DNA from: a bacterium
GTDB taxonomy: Bacteria; Patescibacteriota; Saccharimonadia; Saccharimonadales; UBA4665
Reading direction: 5' to 3'
DNA length: 64,000 nt
Assembly (NCBI GenBank): GCA_021783725.1
Contig: JAJXTN010000002.1
Location: 1-64,000 of the forward strand
The notes under the pieces were generated by a model. It did not search any database. It was given only the letters and a program-made list of their open reading frames with translations, and was not told the origin of the DNA. Positions 17,035 to 25,644 of the stretch are shown here, piece by piece. Made by a program: the position numbers and the translations under genes. Position 1 is the first letter of the stretch; each line of letters starts with the position of its first letter.

Positions 17035-17268
17035 ATGGATTCAGATTCTGGCAAAGAACGACTTTTTGATACAGCCATGGCCGCAAAGAATGCATTACTG
17101 ACCACTGGGGCTATGCTTACCGCTATAGCTGTTGAGCTTAAAACTTCAGTCATGCCAGCTATCGACCTCGATGTTTCAGCTGGTGCAATTTACCGAAGAG
17201 CTCTAGACAGACGATTAGCGGCCAAAAGTGCCTTACCGAGCCTAAACAACCCAGACATAGAAGAATAA
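17035..17268 (+). CDS. small hypothetical protein between rplK and rplA (1)
   Basis: 77 residues, starting 2 bp after the rplK stop, so translationally coupled. Contains a weakly hydrophobic centre (NALLTTGAMLTAIAVELKTSVMP-like) and an acidic end. No family recognised. Its position inside a ribosomal operon suggests co-expression with L11 and L1. Confidence 0.55.
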   Translation: MDSDSGKERLFDTAMAAKNALLTTGAMLTAIAVELKTSVMPAIDLDVSAGAIYRRALDRRLAAKSALPSLNNPDIEE

Positions 17269-17271
17269 TTT

Positions 17272-17308
17272 GTGGGAGGCCTTGTAAGCCGCTAACACCA
17301 CGAAAGGA
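17272..17308 (+). promoter_or_regulatory. L1-type mRNA leader motif, copy 1
   Basis: 37 bp with outer stem GTGG/CCAC, an internal GGC/GCC helix and a purine-rich asymmetric loop, ending in the Shine-Dalgarno AAAGGA before the ORF at 17314. It resembles the rplK-rplA intergenic element at which ribosomal protein L1 represses its own mRNA. A near-identical copy precedes rplA. Confidence 0.6.
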
Positions 17309-17313
17309 TTACA

Positions 17314-17505
17314 ATGACACAAGAAACTGGAATACAAGCATCCTGGGATGCGCTTTACCCTCCGATCAAACAGTTTTTGATCGAGGAAGCTATAGCTAGC
17401 CACCTAACTACACTTTCGCCTGAATTGGTTGACGCAATCGGTCAGTTATCTTTAACCGAATTACTAGCGACCGTTGATAACGTTAGGGAATTAAACATCA
17501 ATTAA
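17314..17505 (+). CDS. small hypothetical protein between rplK and rplA (2)
   Basis: 63 residues, acidic, helical (YPPIKQFLIEEAIASHL; LSLTELLATVDNVREL). Preceded by its own L1-type leader motif and Shine-Dalgarno sequence, so it is probably translated and regulated like L1. No family recognised. Confidence 0.6.
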   Translation: MTQETGIQASWDALYPPIKQFLIEEAIASHLTTLSPELVDAIGQLSLTELLATVDNVRELNIN

Positions 17506-17508
17506 TTT

Positions 17509-17545
17509 GTGGGAGGCCTGAACCGCCGATAACACCACGAAAGGA
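17509..17545 (+). promoter_or_regulatory. L1-type mRNA leader motif, copy 2 (before rplA)
   Basis: Same 37-bp length as copy 1, sharing GTGGGAGGCCT at the start and AACACCACGAAAGGA at the end, with changes only in the middle. ATG of rplA follows after 6 nt. Its place directly before rplA fits L1 autoregulation. Confidence 0.65.
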
Positions 17546-17551
17546 TCAATT

Positions 17552-18502
17552 ATGGCAACTGCCAAGAAAACCACTACCAAAAAGACTAAAACCACTGAGG
17601 TTGCAGAAACCCCAACCGAAATTATCAAAACTACTGAAGTGGTAGCTGAGCAAACTACTAAGGAAGTTGAAACACCCATTCTTGCCAAAGCTGGCAAGCG
17701 CAGTGCTAAAGCATTGAAAGAAGTAGAAGCCAAAGTCGCCAAAGAAGAACGCAAAGAATCTCAAGCCGAGGAAGCTGAAAAACCCCACGTACCAGTTGTT
17801 GCTACGCGAACGCGCCTAGAGCGTCGAGCTAAAGGTTTCCGCAAAAGCGCCGAGCATATCGAAGCCAACAAGCTATACAGCCTAGATGAAGCCCTGAAGC
17901 TAGCCAAAGTCACTAGCCACGTCAAATTCGACGCCACTGTTGAATTACATGTTAATTTGAATGTTGATCCGAAGTATGCCGATCAAAACATTCGTGACAA
18001 CCTCCAGCTACCGGCTGGTACAGGCAAGAATGTTCGAGTCGCTGTTCTGACCGAAGATGCCGCTGGTGCCATCAAAGCTGGCGCCGATTTAGCCGGTACC
18101 GACGAACTGTTAGCCAAACTAGAGTCCGGAACCATCGATTTCGATATATTGATCTCTACTCCGGCTCTAATGGCCAAATTGGGTAAATATGCTCGCATCC
18201 TTGGCCCCCGTGGTCTTATGCCTAACCCTAAGAGTGGCACTGTAACTGTCGATGTTAATCGAGCGATAGCTGAATCTAAAGCGGGTAAAGTAGAATACCG
18301 CGTCGATTCGACCGGAATTGTTCACTTAGGCGTTGGAAAAGTAAGTTTTACCCAAAAGCAGTTACTCGATAACACCTTAGCTGTTTTAGCTAGCATCAAA
18401 TCTAACAAGCCAGGTAGCGTTAAAAGCAATTACATCAAAGCCGTTCATTTGAGCACATCGATGGGTCCATCAGTTGCCGTTGAACTAAGTAGCGTTAACT
18501 AG
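17552..18502 (+). CDS. rplA: 50S ribosomal protein L1 with long N-terminal extension
   Basis: 316 residues; the L1 core begins near residue 85 (RAKGFRKSAEHIEANKLYSLDEALKLAK-like region) and includes GPRGLMPNPKSGTVT. The first 80 residues are a low-complexity Lys/Glu/Thr/Ala stretch absent from typical L1 (about 230 aa). L1 forms the mobile stalk at the E site and represses its own operon; two candidate binding motifs lie upstream. Confidence 0.96.
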   Translation: MATAKKTTTKKTKTTEVAETPTEIIKTTEVVAEQTTKEVETPILAKAGKRSAKALKEVEAKVAKEERKESQAEEAEKPHVPVVATRTRLERRAKGFRKSAEHIEANKLYSLDEALKLAKVTSHVKFDATVELHVNLNVDPKYADQNIRDNLQLPAGTGKNVRVAVLTEDAAGAIKAGADLAGTDELLAKLESGTIDFDILISTPALMAKLGKYARILGPRGLMPNPKSGTVTVDVNRAIAESKAGKVEYRVDSTGIVHLGVGKVSFTQKQLLDNTLAVLASIKSNKPGSVKSNYIKAVHLSTSMGPSVAVELSSVN

Positions 18503-18503
18503 T

Positions 18504-20207
18504 TTATTTAACTTTCATTGTCCGCATCAAGGCATTAGTAGTGCGGGTGAAACCACGAATACCAGCCTGATAAGCGATGTACCGATCGCGCCATTCCGGC
18601 TCATATTTGACTTTGAATTTATATAGACCACTAAAAGAGTAGAAGCGATCGCCATTAGCATAAGCAAAACTTAAAACTCCGTCTATCAGCGTTTTGCGAT
18701 CTTTGTCTTGTTCGTCTAGACCGACAAGCGGGCATAAACCTAAGTTCAGCTTCTGGTAATTCTTGGTTTTCAGCTCATCGATAAAACACATTAACAAGTA
18801 ATCGTTGATGTTACCCAAGCTACTTCTGGTGTGCCGTAACAAATCATAAGTAGCTTCTATGGTATCGAACTCAGCCGGAATCTGATTGATAAAAGCTTGA
18901 ATTGTGCCCGCTGCATCACGCACCACCATAATCGGACACATCTGCATGTAATCTTTAGTGAAATACCCCATAGCAAAGCCACGTTCATCACGATCGCCAT
19001 CATTCAACCACTCTCGAGATATCACCTCAAGTCGCTCTAGTACAGCATTATGATGCGGAGGTAGTAACATTTCTGAGGTAAAATCTTGTTTTGTGAATTT
19101 GTTGCGAATATGTCGGAAATACTTGTTGTTGGCAACATTATTTTGAAAATACTCAATATCTACTACCGCTTCTTGACCAATTTTTTGCAAGCTATAGTTG
19201 TGTTTTTCGAACAATTTACGATTAGTGTTCTGGATATGTATAAAAGCTGGCAACCAGTCATTACCAAAACATAGACTTTCAAACTCCGATAACAAATGAT
19301 CATAACTGGCTTTACTACCGGCTGGGTCGCCCAAGCATAGCGCTACACCCCGATTGACGTGAAACGCCAGCCCGGCACGATTATGATCGTCAAAAAAGTA
19401 AGCTTTGTCGTGAGGCCATAGTTTGAAAAAATCTTCGCTAGGACTAGGATGGGCGTTCAACAGATCACGCATTTTCTGACGATTCGCAGACTGATCAATT
19501 AATCTTAGTCGCAATGGCTGGAACATCGCCAAAATTACATAACCTACAGCCAATACACTAACGACGCTCAGCGAATTGACGAATATCTCCGCTCGCTTGG
19601 TATAAGTCTGCAACGGTTTGGCGGTCGTCAAATCAAATTGATCGATAGTGTAGTGAATAGCTGACATTGTGCTAATTTCTTGATGAAAATCGTGATTATC
19701 TAACAGTGAAAACCCAGTCACACCATAGACGAAAGCGACGATTAATACCAAAGCCGAAAACCGCGCCGCGCTTCGGAATCCTTGAATATCACTATGAACT
19801 ACGAATTCTTTCTGATTAATAAACAGTAGTCCGAGAACTAAGGCCGGCAATATGCAAACGCGTATTAGCTGTAATAAAAATAATTCATCGAAACTAGTAC
19901 GCAAACCTAGGTTGGCAATTCCCAGCCCCATATATACAGAGTAGGCGATGACTGTTACCAACCAGGCCGTCCGTTTGTGGCTACGTAGTTGAGTACTCAA
20001 ATACAACAAGCTCAAACCGATAAACAATGGCAAGTAGATGACTACCGCATCAGCCCGTAGATTGTGCCGGTCAGCCGTTTGGAGGATCAACGATGAAGCT
20101 AAAATGAATATGGCGTGAGCGGCAACTACTAAGCCGACAAATTGTACACCAAACCGGCGATTAACTCGCAATCGACCTTTAAGACTATCGGAATTACGTT
20201 GTCTCAT
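18504..20207 (-). CDS. MprF-like lysyltransferase domain protein (DUF2156)
   Basis: 567 residues. N-terminal half has about seven membrane helices (25-240); the C-terminal half (about 260-560) has the GNAT-like fold of phosphatidylglycerol lysyltransferases (DKAYFFDDHNRAGLAFHVNRG, LCLGDPAG, LNLGLCPLVGL). Members transfer an amino acid from tRNA to a membrane lipid and change surface charge. tRNA-dependent activity is not proven by the sequence. Convergent with rplA (1-bp gap) and divergent from dcd. An LPG-synthase-type TM protein lies at the end of this window. Confidence 0.8.
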   Translation of the reverse strand: MRQRNSDSLKGRLRVNRRFGVQFVGLVVAAHAIFILASSLILQTADRHNLRADAVVIYLPLFIGLSLLYLSTQLRSHKRTAWLVTVIAYSVYMGLGIANLGLRTSFDELFLLQLIRVCILPALVLGLLFINQKEFVVHSDIQGFRSAARFSALVLIVAFVYGVTGFSLLDNHDFHQEISTMSAIHYTIDQFDLTTAKPLQTYTKRAEIFVNSLSVVSVLAVGYVILAMFQPLRLRLIDQSANRQKMRDLLNAHPSPSEDFFKLWPHDKAYFFDDHNRAGLAFHVNRGVALCLGDPAGSKASYDHLLSEFESLCFGNDWLPAFIHIQNTNRKLFEKHNYSLQKIGQEAVVDIEYFQNNVANNKYFRHIRNKFTKQDFTSEMLLPPHHNAVLERLEVISREWLNDGDRDERGFAMGYFTKDYMQMCPIMVVRDAAGTIQAFINQIPAEFDTIEATYDLLRHTRSSLGNINDYLLMCFIDELKTKNYQKLNLGLCPLVGLDEQDKDRKTLIDGVLSFAYANGDRFYSFSGLYKFKVKYEPEWRDRYIAYQAGIRGFTRTTNALMRTMKVK

Positions 20208-20357
20208 GTATATAGTGTTTATATTGTACTAAACAATCGACCTAATATTATTAACTTAAGCGTTATCAACATCTATTTGCGTAAAAATCACACTATTATT
20301 GTACTTGCCTTTATTTAGGGCAATCACATAGAATACTAGGTAAGAAAAGGGGTAACA

Positions 20358-21071
20358 ATGTCGGTATACAGTAATATCCAAATTCGTCAGGCCGTCGAAG
20401 AAGGTCATATATTATGCCACCCGTTCAACCCTAAACATGTTAGCCACGCCAGCCTCGACATTACTCTCGGCTATTACTTCTATCGAATTGAAAAAATGAA
20501 TGAACGGACCATTTATAATCCGTTTGATAAGGAAGACGTTGAGCGCTACTTCGACGGACCTCACAAAGCCATGCCACATGGCGAATGGTGTAAACTGAAT
20601 GGCTTTAAACCAGTCAATAACATTCCGCTCGATCATCCAGTTATCAGTCTTAAGCCAGGCGAACGTATTCTGGCTCATACCCACGAGTTTTTCGGCATTT
20701 TACCACCAGGAGCCTGCGAAGTAAGGTCACGATCGAGTTGGGGTCGAAATGGTATCGCTGTCTGTTTTGACGCCGGTTGGATTGACCCTGGCTATATTAA
20801 TCGCTTGACCCTCGAAATATTCAACCTGAATGACCGAGAAACTGTACTGTTACCGGTTGGTGAACGAACCGCCCAGATTATATTCCACGAAACTGGCGAA
20901 GTCGAAGGTAATTATGGTGCCGGCCGGGACTCCCAGTTCAGTGGCAAATACCAGCAAGGCACTGATCTAGATACCATAATCAAAACATGGTCGCCAGATA
21001 TGATGCTACCTAAAGCCTACAAAGACCAAAGGGCCATGCCCCAAAATATCGAAGGTCTATCTTATGATTAA
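20358..21071 (+). CDS. dcd: dCTP deaminase (dUTPase fold)
   Basis: 237 residues, longer than E. coli Dcd (193). Motifs: VSHASLDITLGYYFY, VRSRSSWGRNGI, AGWIDPGYINRLTLEIFN and GAGRDSQFSGKYQ. Converts dCTP to dUTP (or dUMP if bifunctional), feeding thymidylate synthesis. Overlaps the Tmk-ThyX fusion gene by 8 bp, which links the two steps of one pathway. Promoter-like TTGCCT-18-TAGAAT lies just upstream. Confidence 0.9.
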   Translation: MSVYSNIQIRQAVEEGHILCHPFNPKHVSHASLDITLGYYFYRIEKMNERTIYNPFDKEDVERYFDGPHKAMPHGEWCKLNGFKPVNNIPLDHPVISLKPGERILAHTHEFFGILPPGACEVRSRSSWGRNGIAVCFDAGWIDPGYINRLTLEIFNLNDRETVLLPVGERTAQIIFHETGEVEGNYGAGRDSQFSGKYQQGTDLDTIIKTWSPDMMLPKAYKDQRAMPQNIEGLSYD

Positions 21072-23418
21072 AGGTAAATATATTGTATTAGAAGGGCCAG
21101 AGGGTGTCGGTAAGACCACTCAACTGCTGGAGTTAGCCCGTCGTCTACAAGCCGCCGGTCTACCTGTCAGGACACTTCGAGAACCAGATAGCCAAAGTGA
21201 CATAACCGCCCGAGCTATTCGCCATCTAACCCAAGATCCACGCTACCCAATGAATACTCGTACTGAAGTGCTACTCTACAATGCCGCCCGTTCCCAGAGC
21301 CTGCAAGTCATCAAGCACAGCGTCGAGCACGGTGTTATCTGTCTAGTTGACCGAAATTATCTTACAACGCTAGCCATTCAATACTATGGACGAGGCGATG
21401 TCCCCGACTACAACACTATCAACAGCATCATCAATTTTGCGGTAGACGGGGTCGAACCAGATCTATGTATCGTATTGGACGCGCCGGCCAATATGCTTAA
21501 AGCGAGGGTCAGCAACCGCTATAGTGGCGAGCGGTTTGATGATTTAGACGAGAATTTTCTGGAACGGGTTCGAGCTGGATACCTTTGGGAAGCCAAACAG
21601 CGCAATTTACCGGTTGTTTTTGCCACCGACAGCGCCGATAAGGTGAGTGACACTATATGGAAATTAGTCGCCGGCGAACTCGCCATCAGGGATACAGCTT
21701 CGCCAGTTAAAGTTGCCGCTCCTTCTTCTATAAAAGAAATTATCGATAATAAGCCGATTGCCCCACCGATGGTAGGTGTCAATGCTGTCAAAACTGAGCA
21801 ACCAACCACTCCAGACGAAACGTCAGACATCGACGAAGATTATGTCAATAAAACTGATGGCCGAACCGAAATAACTAAAGCCGGGGAAAACTATCTAGCT
21901 CAAGCTGTCACTAACGTTAACGGCAACGTCTATGCTTTCACCGATAAACTCAGCCCAGTTACGATAGCCGCCGCTATGGCTAGATTGAGTCGACGCGGTG
22001 ACGACATGCGGATCACTATATTGGATGAGTTTGCCGGTAAAGCTGGCAAAGACGTCAATCTACTACAACGGATTATCACTGCTTACGGCGACGATTCGGT
22101 TCAACAACTCGGTGGGTTACATTTCGTCATCGAAAACGCTTCCAATATTTTGACTAAAAAACTGGAATGGGGACGCCTGGCGTCGTATCTCGAACAATCG
22201 ACTAGATACATCTACTTCGACCAGAAAGACAAGACCGGCAAATATCGCTACCACACTCCAGAACACTTCAAACCGAGCGTTAAAAAACAATACGAACAAT
22301 CAATCGATATGATATTCGATTTGTATTCGACGATGGTGCATCATTTAACCGATTATGTGCGGGCTAAATCGACAACCCCCGAAGCCGAACGTGATATAGC
22401 TTGGCAGGGTGCGACACGAGCCCAAGCTTGTGACGCCATTAGAGCAGTTTTACCGACAGCCACAACTTCTACGGTTGGTATATTCGCATCTGGACAAGCC
22501 GTCGAAAGCCTGATCATGCATTTACTAAGCGATGAGCTCCCTGAAGCGCAAGCTACTGGCAAACAGTTACTAGCAGAAGCCCGGAAAGTCATCCCGATGT
22601 TCTTGGAGCGAGCTGACAAGCCAGAACGTGGTGGCGCAACGATTGCTTACCGAGCCAATACCGCCAAAGATGTTGCCAAATTAGCTAAAGACTATCTGCC
22701 GGCTAGCCACGCCAACTCCGATACCACCCCAGTCACGTTAGTTGATTATTGGCCCAAGAACGAAATGTTATTAGTGCCTGATATGTTATATGAGCACAGC
22801 AATCTATCGCTTGAAGATTTACAAGCCGAAGTCGGGGGCTGGCCATATAACCAAAAATCCGAAATATTCAAGGCTTATATCGGCGAACGCTTGAATCGAC
22901 GACACAGACCTGGCCGGGCATTAGAAAAAGCTCATTATAGCTGGGACCTCGTCTGCGACTATGGTATTTTCCGCGATTTACAACGTCATCGGATGGTTGA
23001 CGACCTAAATTGGCAACAACTAACACCCCGCTACGGCTATGAAATACCCCCACTTGTTGAAGAAGCCGGTTTAGCCGAGCAATTTGAAGCATGTTTTGAT
23101 ATCAGTCTTAAACTTCATAGTTTACTCGTCCAATCAGGCTACGCCCTAGAAGCCCAGTACGCCACGCTCTTGGGTCACCGCATGCGCTGGAAAGTCACTT
23201 ATAATGCCCGAGAAGCTTTCCACTTACACGAATTACGCACCAGCCCTCAAGGCCACCCTGGTTATCGTAAACTGGTGCTCGAGATGCACGACAAGTTAGC
23301 TGAAGTCCACCCGATGCTGGCTGAAGCCATGAAATTCGTCAACAAAGCCGAAGACGAAGAACTAACCCGCCTAGCGGCCGAACGTTATACGCAGTTTAAA
23401 CTGTCACAATTAAACTAA
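21064..23418 (+). CDS. fused dTMP kinase and duplicated ThyX-like protein
   Basis: 784 residues. Residues 1-207 are thymidylate kinase: P-loop EGPEGVGKTT (10-19), DR motif in CLVDRNYL, lid region RYSGERFDD. After a flexible linker (208-275) come two ThyX-like halves. Half 1 has EQSTRYIYFD near 376; half 2 has RHRMVDDLNWQQLTPRY at 641-657, a variant of the ThyX RHR...S...SxRY signature with Asp/Asn/Gln where Ser is usual. If active, it would make dTMP from dUMP with FAD and then dTDP. The variant motif leaves catalysis uncertain. It overlaps dcd by 8 bp. Confidence 0.88.
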   Translation: MIKGKYIVLEGPEGVGKTTQLLELARRLQAAGLPVRTLREPDSQSDITARAIRHLTQDPRYPMNTRTEVLLYNAARSQSLQVIKHSVEHGVICLVDRNYLTTLAIQYYGRGDVPDYNTINSIINFAVDGVEPDLCIVLDAPANMLKARVSNRYSGERFDDLDENFLERVRAGYLWEAKQRNLPVVFATDSADKVSDTIWKLVAGELAIRDTASPVKVAAPSSIKEIIDNKPIAPPMVGVNAVKTEQPTTPDETSDIDEDYVNKTDGRTEITKAGENYLAQAVTNVNGNVYAFTDKLSPVTIAAAMARLSRRGDDMRITILDEFAGKAGKDVNLLQRIITAYGDDSVQQLGGLHFVIENASNILTKKLEWGRLASYLEQSTRYIYFDQKDKTGKYRYHTPEHFKPSVKKQYEQSIDMIFDLYSTMVHHLTDYVRAKSTTPEAERDIAWQGATRAQACDAIRAVLPTATTSTVGIFASGQAVESLIMHLLSDELPEAQATGKQLLAEARKVIPMFLERADKPERGGATIAYRANTAKDVAKLAKDYLPASHANSDTTPVTLVDYWPKNEMLLVPDMLYEHSNLSLEDLQAEVGGWPYNQKSEIFKAYIGERLNRRHRPGRALEKAHYSWDLVCDYGIFRDLQRHRMVDDLNWQQLTPRYGYEIPPLVEEAGLAEQFEACFDISLKLHSLLVQSGYALEAQYATLLGHRMRWKVTYNAREAFHLHELRTSPQGHPGYRKLVLEMHDKLAEVHPMLAEAMKFVNKAEDEELTRLAAERYTQFKLSQLN

Positions 23419-24089
23419 TAAGCTTGGTGAAGTTCTGGATCGTGTGACATGTGCAACACCAAAGCGTCGTTCAACGTGCCGCTGAAATCGGTGCTCTTGT
23501 AGCCACTGGCCGATATTTGAACACTGCCGAGCGTTACAATAGGTAATTCATCACCGCGTGACGGTTTGATATGTTCCAAGATATCTTCGTAATCTAAATC
23601 AATAGTCTCTTCGCTACCGCTTATAAGGGCTCCGAATCGGGCAATATGGCCTATCAAACGATAGCCAGCATCTTTCCCAATAGCACCACCAATCGGTAAA
23701 CCGACAAAATCACTAGCGTCTTTATCATTGGTGCGGATAAATTCGGCGACGCCGAGGGCCCGCTCCAAACTTAATAAGTTGGCGACCTTACCATGAGCTA
23801 ATTCCATCTCTTGAGCAGCGTTTGAAGCTAAATCACCGGCATAGTGGGCTACTGAAGCATATTTAGCTTCAGTACGAGCGACATCCTTGCAAAGGCTATC
23901 ATGTATTCGGCTAATTCGCTTTCGGCGGGGTAGACTTCGGAACTGTTGCTCGGCAAGTGAATCCCCTCCAAAAGTGTTTTGATGTAATGATTCGAGCGCC
24001 GATAAACGGTGCTCAATATCAACATAAGGTACGTGCAATAAGCCCACGTCCGCCTTAATTTGTCGACTAATTACTTGATTCTCACTCAT
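23415..24089 (-). CDS. hypothetical protein
   Basis: 224 residues, soluble. N-terminal half helical and charged (RFRSLPRRKRISRIHD-like region), C-terminal half with DLDYEDILEHIKPSRGDELPIVTLGSVQI. No family recognised. Convergent with the Tmk-ThyX gene (4-bp overlap). Confidence 0.6.
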   Translation of the reverse strand: MSENQVISRQIKADVGLLHVPYVDIEHRLSALESLHQNTFGGDSLAEQQFRSLPRRKRISRIHDSLCKDVARTEAKYASVAHYAGDLASNAAQEMELAHGKVANLLSLERALGVAEFIRTNDKDASDFVGLPIGGAIGKDAGYRLIGHIARFGALISGSEETIDLDYEDILEHIKPSRGDELPIVTLGSVQISASGYKSTDFSGTLNDALVLHMSHDPELHQAY

Positions 24090-24174
24090 GTTTATAAACC
24101 GGTCGTGATTATACTCCTTTTTATCTTATCCTGCAATATTGGAACTATGTCAAGTCATTCCGTATGCATACGTA

Positions 24175-24202
24175 TTGACAACGATTTTAGGGAGCGTATA
24201 AA
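24175..24202 (+). promoter_or_regulatory. promoter of leader and four-gene operon
   Basis: TTGACA (24175-24180), 16-nt spacer, TATAAA (24197-24202). One of the best -35/-10 pairs in the window; transcription would start near 24209. Confidence 0.75.
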
Positions 24203-24242
24203 TAGTAGACATGAGTTTCAACAATAGCTATAAGCACGTGAT

Positions 24243-24353
24243 GATTATTCTCGGCCGTCAAGGGCAGTGCTTCAGCATGGTTGAAGCCTCGCGATAATAA
24301 TCGCCAGCACTGTCCAGTAAACCAAGAAGGCTTCAACCAGAAGCCTTCTTTTA
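24243..24353 (+). promoter_or_regulatory. riboswitch-like transcription attenuator
   Basis: Between promoter and first gene. Long-range helix GGGCAGTGCT (24262-24271) with AGCACTGTCC (24306-24315); GATTATT (24243-24249) pairs with AATAATC (24296-24302), giving a pseudoknot; inner hairpin GCTTCA/TGAAGC. Terminator AAGAAGGCTTC-AACCA-GAAGCCTTCTT-TT (24324-24352). TGGTTGAAGCC (24278-24288) is a perfect complement of GGCTTCAACCA (24329-24339), so pairing there would break both the inner hairpin and the terminator. This is the layout of a ligand- or factor-controlled switch. I do not recognise a known class. Confidence 0.7.
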
Positions 24354-24381
24354 ATTTATTAGCAGTATAGGATCAAATAAA

Positions 24382-24645
24382 ATGGGACATAGAAAAAGTT
24401 TTAGTTCAGCTCGACGCCGGGCTTTATCCCAACAGTTAGAGTTAATTGGCGGACGAGAAATGTGGGGTGAATTAGCTCACCCCGAGTGCACGTCTGATCA
24501 GGCAAACGTTGCCAATGAATTATACGGAGTTGTTTATCGAGATGGAAGTGTCCGCCAACTATCACGCCGAGCAGAATTAATAATTCACAATACGGCACAA
24601 CGTATTGTTGAAGCACAAATCGAAACAAAAGGATATGTATCATGA
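24382..24645 (+). CDS. hypothetical protein, first gene of attenuated operon
   Basis: 87 residues, basic N-terminus (HRKSFSSARRRALS), helical C-terminus. No known domain. Start 29 nt after the terminator hairpin. Its stop overlaps the next start by 4 bp (ATGA). Confidence 0.65.
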   Translation: MGHRKSFSSARRRALSQQLELIGGREMWGELAHPECTSDQANVANELYGVVYRDGSVRQLSRRAELIIHNTAQRIVEAQIETKGYVS

Positions 24646-24980
24646 CTAGCACACTCCTAACTGAATCTATCCGCGAACCAGAATTCACAGTTCCTCAACA
24701 GCAGCGTCAACTAGGTTCAACCGCACTTAAGCATGAAGCCCAACAACGGTCTAGACGTTGTTTCGAGGAAACACGAATTGGCTGGACCATATTCTTAAAC
24801 AACAAGGCTGACGATATCGTTAACTTTAATATGGCAAAAACTGATTTTGAAGCAGCTTCAGAAGTTAATCTAATTCGTGAGGCCGTCTATCTCTATTTCG
24901 AAGATGAAATTCCTGAATCGCACCAATCTGTACTATCAAATGAATTTATTCAATTTGAAGACAATCAGGCAGTAGCATGA
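24642..24980 (+). CDS. hypothetical protein, second gene of attenuated operon
   Basis: 112 residues, soluble; LREAVYLYFEDEIPESHQ-like acidic C-terminus. No family recognised. Overlaps both neighbours by 4 bp, so translation is coupled. Confidence 0.65.
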   Translation: MTSTLLTESIREPEFTVPQQQRQLGSTALKHEAQQRSRRCFEETRIGWTIFLNNKADDIVNFNMAKTDFEAASEVNLIREAVYLYFEDEIPESHQSVLSNEFIQFEDNQAVA

Positions 24981-25324
24981 GTATTCCATTTCCACCTCGA
25001 TCAGGCCACAAACCTACAAGCGAATACTCTGGTGGGCGTGAGCGCTTTTCATTAAAAATAGACCGGCAGGCTCACATCCTAAGTCCAGATGCTAGCTATA
25101 CAGAAGCATTTGAATATTATGCTGATGACCGAAACCAGACTTGGGTGGCGGCATTACTACTATGTGGTGAATACGACGAACCAGACCAACAAAGCCAGAT
25201 TGTCCACCAGGCCGCTGTCGAGCATCAACACGAACAAGCCTTAAGGATGAACGAAACTCGTAGTTGTTTTCAGATGATTACAACTTTTTTAATGAATAAC
25301 GCAGTGGGGGCGGAAAATGACTAA
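24977..25324 (+). CDS. hypothetical protein, third gene of attenuated operon
   Basis: 115 residues, soluble, acidic (AFEYYADDRNQTWVAALLLCGEYDEP). Overlaps the previous gene by 4 bp and the next by 8 bp. No family recognised. Confidence 0.65.
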   Translation: MSIPFPPRSGHKPTSEYSGGRERFSLKIDRQAHILSPDASYTEAFEYYADDRNQTWVAALLLCGEYDEPDQQSQIVHQAAVEHQHEQALRMNETRSCFQMITTFLMNNAVGAEND

Positions 25325-25619
25325 ATCCGTGGTCGAGGCTAGTTCATTATTGGCCTATTATTGGGACCGGAATCGAAAGACTTTTATTGAAATAGTTGCA
25401 GACAATGATCCCATGGATCTACTGAAGGGCTTCGTTAAACACATACCGCTTGATAGTCCTAAAGTTGGGGAATACGCCGAAGCTTTACAGATTTTGCAAG
25501 CACAACTACCTGAAGGCGAACAGCGCACAGCTTTGGAAACTGTCTTAAAGCCTTATATTGAAAATATCGGCGGGGTAGCTATTGAAGCGGTAACAGTCGA
25601 GCAACAGGTTGATTTTTAA
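25317..25619 (+). CDS. hypothetical protein, fourth gene of attenuated operon
   Basis: 100 residues, helical, acidic (LLAYYWDRNRKTFIEIVADND). No family recognised. Last gene of the operon; the L10 promoter overlaps its 3' end (TTGATT at 25609). Confidence 0.65.
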   Translation: MTKSVVEASSLLAYYWDRNRKTFIEIVADNDPMDLLKGFVKHIPLDSPKVGEYAEALQILQAQLPEGEQRTALETVLKPYIENIGGVAIEAVTVEQQVDF

Positions 25620-25637
25620 GATTGTTTGCAGTATAAT
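25609..25637 (+). promoter_or_regulatory. rplJ-rplL promoter
   Basis: TTGATT (25609-25614), 17-nt spacer, TATAAT (25632-25637). The -35 lies inside the end of the preceding gene. Confidence 0.65.
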
Positions 25638-25644
25638 TACTCGT

